Of a DNA stretch of 7,135 nt, positions 1 through 4,998 are shown piece after piece. The DNA lies in contig JAADEK010000049.1 of the NCBI GenBank assembly GCA_013153455.1, forward strand, positions 1-7,135. Reading direction: 5' to 3'. This DNA comes from Aquificota bacterium (lineage in GTDB: Bacteria > Aquificota > Aquificia > Aquificales > Aquificaceae). The position numbers and the translations under genes were made by a program. The notes under the pieces are model-generated. The model searched no databases. It was not told the DNA's origin and saw only the letters and a program-made list of their open reading frames with translations. How positions within the stretch are numbered: position 1 is the first letter of the stretch; every line of letters begins with the position of its first letter.

Positions 1-231
1 GAACCTCTCAACCGTCCTCTCCACGACCTCGTAGTAGCTTTCCTCCCTTGAAAGGTCCGCGCGTATGGGCAAAACCTCCCTCCCCGTTCTCTTTCCGAAC
101 TCGGAGATTTCAAAGACCGAAGACTCATCGGAACGATAAACGACCGCAAGGTCGTAACCGAGCTCAAGAAGCCTAAAAGCGACAACCTTACCAATCCTCC
201 TCACACCTGTGATAATCCCGACCCTACTCAT
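1..231 (-). CDS. Short-chain dehydrogenase/reductase family protein, N-terminal part (runs off left edge)
   Basis: Translating the minus strand from the ATG at 231-229 gives 77 uninterrupted codons to base 1, so the gene continues beyond the window. The protein starts MSRVGIITGVRRIGKVVAFR, a beta-strand followed by TGxRRIG, which is the glycine-rich NAD(P)-binding turn of classical SDR enzymes. The form with RR before IG recalls pteridine reductase-like SDRs. A second strand (YDLAVVYR, residues 31-38) and an acidic ADLS turn near residue 62 complete the expected beta-alpha-beta layout. The YxxxK catalytic pair lies outside the window, so activity and substrate cannot be judged. It is divergent from the CinA-family gene with only 12 bp between the start codons. 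No clear Shine-Dalgarno precedes the ATG. Family assignment is fairly safe; a specific function is not. Confidence 0.8.
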   Translation of the reverse strand, partial: MSRVGIITGVRRIGKVVAFRLLELGYDLAVVYRSDESSVFEISEFGKRTGREVLPIRADLSREESYYEVVERTVERF

Positions 232-232
232 A

Positions 233-250
233 TCTTCATAATTATGAAGA
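233..250. repeat. 18-bp perfect palindrome over a divergent gene junction
   Basis: TCTTCATAATTATGAAGA equals its own reverse complement. It fills most of the 12-bp gap between the SDR gene (starts at 231, leftward) and the CinA-family gene (starts at 244, rightward) and includes the start codon of the latter. Perfect dyad symmetry of this length at such a place is what a dimeric repressor operator looks like, but no regulator is known. The inner half-site TCATAA/TTATGA recurs in the right-hand tail at 7027-7039. Confidence 0.5.
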
Positions 251-939
251 GCCTATACGAGCACCTATGCTCCTGTGAAGTCCCGAAAGGAGCAAAGCAC
301 ATACTAAGAACATTTGAACTCCCTCCCCCAAAGGCGCACGAACTCCTTCGCGGACTCAAATACGAGCTTATCACCTCACCCTGCGGAACGGACATCCTCT
401 TTCCCGACGAAGAAGATTTCAAAAAAGCCAAAAAAATACTCCGCCCCTACACCTACACCGACAAGCCCGAGCACATAGAAGAAACCCTCGCGAAGCTCCT
501 CAAGGAGAAAAAACTTACGCTGAGCTGTGCGGAGAGTTGCACCGCGGGACTCCTCTCCGCAAGAATCGTAAACGTCCCCGGTAGCTCCGCCTACTTCATC
601 GGGGGTTTTGTCGTCTACTCAAACGATTTAAAAGAAAAATACCTCGGGGTGAGCAAAGAAACGCTAAAAAAATACGGGGCGGTATCAAGACAAACATGCG
701 TCCAGATGCTCAAAGGACTGAAAAGGGAACTAAATACCGCCTGCGGTATAGCCATCACGGGCATAGCGGGTCCCGGCGGGAGCGAAAAAAAACCCCAAGG
801 ACTCACATACATAGGCATATACGCAAAGAACAAACTCACAGTAATCAGAAGGGTATTTCCCTACGACAGGAACGCAAACCGCATAGCCTCCACCCAAAGT
901 GCCATGTTTTACCTAATAAAACTCATAAGAAATCTATAA
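244..939 (+). CDS. CinA-family nicotinamide-nucleotide amidase (PncC-type) without the MoCF domain
   Basis: The C-terminal part (residues about 76-231) is a clear CinA C-terminal/PncC domain: AESCTAG at 96-102 with the serine thought to be the nucleophile, GSSAYFIGGFVVYSNDLK at 113-130 matching the conserved GG.V.YSN..K block, and TGIAGPGG at 172-179. Enzymes of this family deamidate nicotinamide mononucleotide to nicotinate mononucleotide in cytosolic pyridine-nucleotide recycling. Residues about 20-75 (LRTFELP..., then FPDEEDFKKAKKILRPYTYTD) align by eye with the middle KH-like domain of full-length CinA, which normally also carries an N-terminal MoCF domain (total about 410 aa). That domain is absent and there is no room for it, because the SDR gene begins 12 bp upstream. 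The start ATG has no Shine-Dalgarno and lies inside an 18-bp palindrome. The coding strand is unusually C-rich and G-poor (about 2:1 in three lines I counted), unlike the other genes here. The 3' end overlaps epmA by 17 bp, convergently. Confidence 0.85.
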   Translation: MKSLYEHLCSCEVPKGAKHILRTFELPPPKAHELLRGLKYELITSPCGTDILFPDEEDFKKAKKILRPYTYTDKPEHIEETLAKLLKEKKLTLSCAESCTAGLLSARIVNVPGSSAYFIGGFVVYSNDLKEKYLGVSKETLKKYGAVSRQTCVQMLKGLKRELNTACGIAITGIAGPGGSEKKPQGLTYIGIYAKNKLTVIRRVFPYDRNANRIASTQSAMFYLIKLIRNL

Positions 940-1795
940 TGACGTCCTTACGGACGTAAAACATAAAAAGACGGTCAAGACCAACGGAGCAACCCGCGCA
1001 GGGGGGCATTTGCCCGTGAGCGCGCACAAACTCCTCGTCAACCTCAAAACCCCTCCGCTTCGCTTCCCTCTCAAGACGCCTCCTCACCTCCTCCTCGTTC
1101 GCCTCCTCACTCCACCCGTTTGCGAGCTCAACCCCGTCTATGAACAACTCAAAACGCTCCGCCCACCCGTCGCGCACACGAGCAAGCGCGCAAAGACGCT
1201 CCGGAAAATCAATAACAAACGTAGGCTTACCCCTTCCCAAACTCTTCTCAACCTCAATAAAAGCCCTGTAAAAGAGCGTCTCCCAATCCTCATCCTCCCC
1301 GAAATCTATCCCCCTCCTCCTCAGGAAATCCTTCATCTCATCCTCTCCCGTCGGTATCCCCTCCCCGAAATACTTGAGGAAAACCTCCTCCATCCTCACG
1401 ACCTCAAACTCACGAAAACCAAAGAGCCTGCCAAGAAGCTGTTTCAATTCCTCAATCAGATACCTGTAATCACAACCCACCGCATACCACTCAAGCATAT
1501 GAAACTCGGTTCTGTGAAGCCTACCCCACTCGTCGTTTCTGAAAGCCTTCGTAATCTGGAATATATCCCCCGCTCCCCGCGCAAGAAGCTTCTTCATAGG
1601 AATCTCCGGGGAAGTAGCGAGCCACATCCTCCTCTCTTGCCCCCTCAGGCGAACGCCCGCACCTATCGGCTCAACGTTCGGGTCCAAATTGGGGCGCTCA
1701 AGGAGGAGGGGTGTTGATACCTCGGTGTATCCCTTTTCCTTAAAGAAAGCTCTTATCTCGTCTATGAAGCTCTCCCAAAGCTTCAGGAGGTTCAT
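923..1795 (-). CDS. epmA: EpmA/GenX (PoxA)-type elongation factor P--lysine ligase
   Basis: This 290-aa protein is a class II lysyl-tRNA-synthetase catalytic core with no anticodon-binding domain, the hallmark of EpmA (325 aa in E. coli). Visible motifs in order are STPLL at 27-31, TSPE at 61-64, class II motif 2 FRNDEWGRLHRTEFHMLEWY at 85-104, GVELANGW at 221-228, and motif 3 CAGCSVGLDRL at 266-276. EpmA attaches a lysine, usually (R)-beta-lysine made by EpmB, to a conserved lysine of EF-P, which helps ribosomes through polyproline stretches. EpmB and EF-P are not in the window. The ATG overlaps the mnmG stop as ATGA, so the two genes are co-transcribed and translationally coupled. The stop at 925-923 lies inside the 3' end of the CinA-family gene. 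The C-terminus is short, ending soon after motif 3. The alternative, a bacterial LysRS-related fragment, is less likely given the full set of motifs. Confidence 0.9.
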   Translation of the reverse strand: MNLLKLWESFIDEIRAFFKEKGYTEVSTPLLLERPNLDPNVEPIGAGVRLRGQERRMWLATSPEIPMKKLLARGAGDIFQITKAFRNDEWGRLHRTEFHMLEWYAVGCDYRYLIEELKQLLGRLFGFREFEVVRMEEVFLKYFGEGIPTGEDEMKDFLRRRGIDFGEDEDWETLFYRAFIEVEKSLGRGKPTFVIDFPERLCALARVRDGWAERFELFIDGVELANGWSEEANEEEVRRRLEREAKRRGFEVDEEFVRAHGQMPPCAGCSVGLDRLFMFYVRKDVIIDFL

Positions 1796-3645
1796 TCCAG
1801 CTTCCCGAGGTGTATAAGCAGGGCGGTAATCGTCGCGGGCGTGATTCCGTCTATACGCGACGCCTGACCGACCGTAAGGGGCTTGAACTTCTTTAGCTTC
1901 TCCCTCGCTTCCTTTGTAAGTCCCGGAACCTTGTCGTAGTCTATGTCGGGGGGTATCGGAGTGTCCTCAAGTTTCTTTAGCTTTTCGTTGAGCTTTTTCT
2001 CCCTCTCTATGTAGGGTTCATACTTTAGCTGTATCTCAACCTCTTCCCTCACATAAGGGTGTTCGGGTATGGGTTTATTAAACTTTTCCTTTACATCCTC
2101 AAGCGTGTAGTTCATCGTCATGAGAGTAGCGATGCTGTAGGTGCGAGCACCCTCGCCTGAGGGTATGCTCACGCTCTCTTTTTTGTAGCGCTCCTTCCAG
2201 CTTTCTATCTCCTTCCTCAGCTCCTCAACGAGCTTGTATTGCTCCTCGCTGAGAAGTCCCAGCTCCCTCCCGAGCTTCGCAAGTCTCAGTATCGCGTTGT
2301 CCTGTCTCAGGTAAAGCCTGTATTCCGAGCGCGATGTAAAGAGCCTGTAGGGCTCGCTTACACCCTTTGTCGTGAGGTCGTCTATCATAACCCCTATGTA
2401 GCTCTCGTCCCGCCTGAGGTATATCGGCTCCTTCCCGAAGGCTCTGAGCGCAGCGTTTATACCCGCAACTATACCCTGACCCGCAGCCTCCTCGTATCCC
2501 GTGGTTCCGTTGAAGTTCCCCGCGTGAAAGAGTCCCCTTATCTTTTTTGTCTCAAGCGTCGGGAAAAGCTCCGTGGGAGGAACGACGTCATACTCTATGG
2601 CGTAAGCGGGTCTTATGAGGACGACGTTCTCAAGCCCCGGTATTGAGCGATACATCTCCCACTGAACCTCCTCGGGCAGGGAGGTTGAAAGACCGTTCGG
2701 GTAGACCTCTATCGTGTCAAGTCCTTCGGGTTCAAGGAATATCTGGTGTCTTTCCTTGTCGGGAAACTTCACTATCTTGTCCTCTATTGATGGGCAATAT
2801 CTTGGACCAATTCCCCTTATAAGTCCCCCGTAAAGTGCGGTTCTGTGCAGGTTCTTCCTTATTATCTCGTGCGTCTTCGGTGTTGTATAGGTTATGTAGC
2901 AGTCCACCTGCGGTTTTCCCCTCTCAAACCAGTAGGTGCCGACCGGCTCGGTCCAAAAGGAGAACTTAGGGGGCGGGTCGTCGCCCGGTGCGCGCTCAAG
3001 GGCGGAGAAGTCTATCGTGCGCTTGTCAAGTCTCGCGGGAGTTCCCGTCTTGAACCTGAGGAGCGGAAAGTCGTGTCTCCTGTAGAAGTCCGAAAGCCCT
3101 TCGCTCCTCGGCTCACCGAGCCTTCCTCCCGGTATCATCCTGTCCCCTATGTATATAACACCGTTGAGGAACGTCCCCGTTGTGACGACGACCGCCTTAG
3201 TCTTGTATTCAACCCCGAGACTCGTCCTTACCGCCTCAACCTTCCCGTTCCTTACGACGATATCAACGACCTCCTCCTGCTTTATGTATAGGTTCTCTTG
3301 GTTCTCGCACACGTGTCTCATGTAGTCCCTGTAGCGCTTTTTGTCCGCTTGAGCTCTCGGGGACCAAACCGCCCTTCCCTTTCTCGTGTTCAGCATCTTG
3401 AACTGTATACCAGTTCGGTCTATAGCCTTCCCCATCTCACCCCCGAGCGCGTCTATCTCCCTGACGACGATACCCTTCGCTATACCGCCTATCGCCGGGT
3501 TGCAAGACATCTGCCCTATGGTGTCCGCGTTTAGGACAAACATCGCGGTCTTTGCGCCCATGCGCGCGGAAGCGAGCGCAGCCTCTATACCCGCGTGTCC
3601 TCCTCCGATAACAACAACGTCAAACTCGTCTATCACCATAACCAT
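1792..3645 (-). CDS. mnmG: tRNA uridine-5-carboxymethylaminomethyl modification enzyme MnmG (GidA)
   Basis: MnmG is an FAD enzyme that, with the GTPase MnmE, installs the cmnm5/nm5 group on U34 of tRNAs reading split codon boxes, in the cytosol. The 617-aa length is usual. The FAD-binding Rossmann loop is GGGHAG at 14-19. The two functionally important cysteines known from E. coli are present in their contexts: QMSCNPAIGG (C48) and PRYCPSIEDK (C284). The GNFNGTTGYEEAAGQG block is at 376-391. The C-terminal MnmE/tRNA-binding region ends with KPLTVGQASRIDGITPATIT. The sequence closely resembles Aquifex aeolicus MnmG as I remember it. I keep the ATG at 3645; a second ATG two codons later (3639) is equally plausible because neither has a Shine-Dalgarno. 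The stop overlaps the epmA start by 4 bp. A clear promoter for this gene was not found in 3646-3839. Confidence 0.97.
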   Translation of the reverse strand: MVMVIDEFDVVVIGGGHAGIEAALASARMGAKTAMFVLNADTIGQMSCNPAIGGIAKGIVVREIDALGGEMGKAIDRTGIQFKMLNTRKGRAVWSPRAQADKKRYRDYMRHVCENQENLYIKQEEVVDIVVRNGKVEAVRTSLGVEYKTKAVVVTTGTFLNGVIYIGDRMIPGGRLGEPRSEGLSDFYRRHDFPLLRFKTGTPARLDKRTIDFSALERAPGDDPPPKFSFWTEPVGTYWFERGKPQVDCYITYTTPKTHEIIRKNLHRTALYGGLIRGIGPRYCPSIEDKIVKFPDKERHQIFLEPEGLDTIEVYPNGLSTSLPEEVQWEMYRSIPGLENVVLIRPAYAIEYDVVPPTELFPTLETKKIRGLFHAGNFNGTTGYEEAAGQGIVAGINAALRAFGKEPIYLRRDESYIGVMIDDLTTKGVSEPYRLFTSRSEYRLYLRQDNAILRLAKLGRELGLLSEEQYKLVEELRKEIESWKERYKKESVSIPSGEGARTYSIATLMTMNYTLEDVKEKFNKPIPEHPYVREEVEIQLKYEPYIEREKKLNEKLKKLEDTPIPPDIDYDKVPGLTKEAREKLKKFKPLTVGQASRIDGITPATITALLIHLGKLE

Positions 3646-3678
3646 ACCAATTTATTGAATTTAGATAAGAACGCTTCG

Positions 3679-3699
3679 CGTGGATAGTCTTTATACACC
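3679..3699. other. Two DnaA-box-like 9-mers
   Basis: CGTGGATAG at 3679-3687 reads CTATCCACG on the minus strand, which matches the TTATCCACA consensus at 7 of 9 positions. TTATACACC at 3691-3699 matches TTATNCACA at all but the last base. They are 3 bp apart in opposite orientation, beside mnmG and in AT-rich DNA. Two imperfect boxes are weak evidence, and no dnaA, dnaN, rsmG or parAB gene is in view. Confidence 0.25.
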
Positions 3700-3749
3700 T
3701 TTTATAAATTTTGGTTATGAGCTTCGCTTCATATTTCTTTACAACGGAC

Positions 3750-3777
3750 TTGAAAAAGTAAAACCGCGGTATATACT
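3750..3777 (+). promoter_or_regulatory. Sigma70-type promoter for the 3840 gene set
   Basis: TTGAAA at 3750-3755 (5/6 to TTGACA) and TATACT at 3772-3777 (5/6 to TATAAT) are separated by 16 bp. Transcription would start near 3784 and give a leader of about 55 nt carrying a hairpin and a strong Shine-Dalgarno. It is the best promoter in the window by eye and is placed correctly for the rightward genes. Confidence 0.55.
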
Positions 3778-3793
3778 TGTTAAAAGGGTTTGC

Positions 3794-3814
3794 ACCCGCG
3801 AAGCGGGTTCTTTT
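3794..3814 (+). terminator. Terminator-like hairpin inside the leader of the 3840 gene (possible attenuator)
   Basis: ACCCGC (3794-3799) and GCGGGT (3803-3808) form a perfect 6-bp GC-rich stem with a GAA loop, followed by TCTTTT. This has the form of a short intrinsic terminator. It lies between the promoter at 3750-3777 and the Shine-Dalgarno at 3827, so if it works it would attenuate, not end, the transcript. It could instead be a 5' stabilising hairpin, since the T-run is short and mixed. Confidence 0.4.
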
Positions 3815-3826
3815 ATAAAAAACAGG

Positions 3827-3834
3827 AAGGAGGT
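3827..3834 (+). promoter_or_regulatory. Near-perfect Shine-Dalgarno of the 3840 gene
   Basis: AAGGAGGT ends 5 nt before the ATG at 3840. This fixes the start and suggests strong translation. The CinA-family, SDR and mnmG starts in the same window have no recognisable Shine-Dalgarno, so the contrast is clear. Confidence 0.8.
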
Positions 3835-3839
3835 GGAAG

Positions 3840-4355
3840 ATGAAATACTTCTTTATCGCGACGACGATAGCGCTCGCGGGCTTGTTCGTGGGCGGAGGAG
3901 TCGGGTCTTACTTTACATCAACGAAGCTCCTGAAGCAGTTCCAGAACATACCCGGCTCACCTATCATCCTGAACGCGGTATACGACCGTGAAAGGCACCT
4001 CATCGCTTACTCAATATCAAACCCCGGAACGGTTCCATTAACGATTATTGAGAAGGCTTTCGTCTTTACACCGGGAAAGGAAAGCGAGGAGAAGGGTTAT
4101 ATCCTTTCGGGTATACCCGCGAACATAACGATTCCTCCCCTCAGCGTTGCGGTCGTTGAGCTAAAGCTAAAAGAAGGAACGCAAAAGCTCAGGTTCGGTG
4201 ACCTCGTCGTTGCTACCTTTACCTACAAACACCCCCTCTCGGAGGACATCTACACGCTCGTTCACCCCTTCAAGTATGAAGCAAAGACTATACAAAAGGA
4301 GGAAAAGCCCAAAGAGCAAGAGAAGAAAGAGGAGCAAAAGCGGGAGGGTGAGTGA
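3840..4355 (+). CDS. Membrane-anchored extracytoplasmic protein of unknown function, beta-sandwich-like
   Basis: I do not recognise this 171-aa protein. It opens with a short MKYF start and one hydrophobic helix (residues about 4-24) that includes a glycine cluster (LFVGGGVGSYF). There is no lipobox cysteine and no obvious signal-peptidase site, so it is probably a signal anchor with the rest outside the membrane. Residues about 41-147 alternate hydrophobic strands with turns (IILNAVYD, LIAYSISNPGTVPLTII, ANITIPPLSVAVVELKL, LVVATFTY). The SNPGTVPLTI segment is typical of Ig-like/fibronectin-like folds that bind or pack against a partner. The last 23 residues are almost only Lys, Glu, Gln and Pro, a flexible charged tail. 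The start is set by the Shine-Dalgarno. The stop overlaps the start of the next membrane-protein gene, so the two products are probably made together and may form a complex. Confidence 0.8.
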   Translation: MKYFFIATTIALAGLFVGGGVGSYFTSTKLLKQFQNIPGSPIILNAVYDRERHLIAYSISNPGTVPLTIIEKAFVFTPGKESEEKGYILSGIPANITIPPLSVAVVELKLKEGTQKLRFGDLVVATFTYKHPLSEDIYTLVHPFKYEAKTIQKEEKPKEQEKKEEQKREGE

Positions 4356-4906
4356 TGAGGATGCAGACGTTCGTTCAGTGGAGCCTTATAATCCTTCTCG
4401 GCGCCCTCTTGTTTTTCGCCTTTACGGGTATACTTGTCTCAACGCTCGTAATAGCCCTGACCGAGGAAGGTCTTGCTTTTCTCCTGGGCTTCTTGGGAGC
4501 TTTGGTCTTTGCTAATAAGCTTATCTTCGGATACGGGAGCTTCACGATAACCGCGGAGGCTTTCCTCTCAAACAAGGAGATAGACAGGCGCGAGCTTGCA
4601 AAAAAGACAAACGAACCCCAAGAGAGGCTTGAGAACCTCTCAATCCCGTCCCTCTTGATGCTCTGGCTCCAAAGCCTTGATTACTACAAATACGCCTATT
4701 ACGGGATATTTACCTTGATGCTCATACTTATGTTGCTCACGAAGTTCAACCTTCTTGGTGAGCTTATCATTGGTAATTACCTTGAGGGTGCTTTCTGGGG
4801 TGCTGCGGTTATTACGCTTTTCGTCTTTGCTCTTGAGATTACCGCCAAGTATCTGATGGGCAGGATACTTAAGGAGATTGTCATAGAAGAAACCGAAGTA
4901 AAATAA
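4355..4906 (+). CDS. Four-helix integral membrane protein of unknown function
   Basis: I do not recognise this protein of about 183 aa. Hydrophobic segments lie at residues about 8-35, 38-59, 114-130 and 143-164, giving four predicted membrane helices. A loop of roughly 50 residues after helix 2 is charged (SNKEIDRRELAKKTNEPQERLE) and then turns into an amphipathic stretch rich in aromatic residues (LMLWLQSLDYYKYAYYG). No catalytic or metal-binding motif stands out. I choose the ATG at 4355, which shares one base with the previous stop (TGATG) and sits 7 nt after GGGAGG at 4342-4347. A GTG at 4352 or an ATG at 4361 are alternatives that change only a few residues. The overlap implies translational coupling with the anchored protein upstream. 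The C-terminus is acidic and probably cytoplasmic. Confidence 0.8.
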   Translation: MRMQTFVQWSLIILLGALLFFAFTGILVSTLVIALTEEGLAFLLGFLGALVFANKLIFGYGSFTITAEAFLSNKEIDRRELAKKTNEPQERLENLSIPSLLMLWLQSLDYYKYAYYGIFTLMLILMLLTKFNLLGELIIGNYLEGAFWGAAVITLFVFALEITAKYLMGRILKEIVIEETEVK

Positions 4907-4925
4907 AACGAGTTGTAAGCAGGCA

Positions 4926-4958
4926 GGGAGGTCGGGGAACGGTGGGCGGAGGGAGGGG
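4926..4958 (+). other. G-quadruplex-type tract upstream of the 656-aa gene
   Basis: Five runs of three or four G occur at 4926-4928, 4934-4937, 4944-4946, 4951-4953 and 4955-4958, with loops of 5, 6, 4 and 1 nt. Any four consecutive runs satisfy the usual G3+N1-7 pattern. It is on the coding strand, 41 bp before the start at 4999, and is followed at once by an AT-rich stretch. Folding in vivo is not shown. Confidence 0.45.
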
Positions 4959-4984
4959 TCTTATTGTTATTTAATACTGTATAC

Positions 4985-4990
4985 GGAGGT
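4985..4990 (+). promoter_or_regulatory. Shine-Dalgarno deciding the start of the 656-aa gene
   Basis: GGAGGT lies 8 nt before the ATG at 4999, favouring it over the next ATG at 5008. The 92-bp gap upstream has an AT-rich stretch (4961-4984) but no -35 that I find convincing, so read-through from the upstream promoter is as likely as a separate one. Confidence 0.7.
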
Positions 4991-4998
4991 GGTCGTTT

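Larger units (their letters stand above)
3646..3839. other. Divergent AT-rich control region between mnmG and the rightward gene set
   Basis: There is no gene in these 194 bp. The half next to mnmG is AT-rich and holds two DnaA-box-like 9-mers (3679-3687, 3691-3699). GCTTCGC occurs at 3673-3679 and 3721-3727 and as its reverse complement at 3798-3804. A hairpin with a one-base bulge (TATGAGC-TTC-GCTTCATA) lies at 3716-3733. The half next to the 3840 gene holds a sigma70-like promoter, a terminator-like hairpin and a strong Shine-Dalgarno, listed separately. The parts are directly visible; their functions are inferred. Confidence 0.6.

Noticed and set aside
942..957. 6-bp hairpin ACGTCC-TTAC-GGACGT just after the CinA-family stop codon
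   Set aside because: It encodes the conserved end of EpmA (YVRKDV) on the other strand and has no T-run after it, so it is not listed as a terminator.
1010..1717. Open frame of 235 codons on the + strand opposite epmA
   Set aside because: It mirrors epmA in the antisense frame and stays open because of the strong C over G skew. The product is Pro/Leu/Arg-rich with no recognisable motif, and epmA is clearly the real gene.
2239..3534. Several open frames of 78-148 codons opposite mnmG
   Set aside because: They are antisense to a highly conserved gene, have no plausible starts or motifs, and look like shadows.
4352..4906. GTG at 4352 as start of the four-helix membrane protein
   Set aside because: Possible, but the ATG at 4355 has better spacing from GGGAGG and is the more usual codon. 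The difference is one residue.
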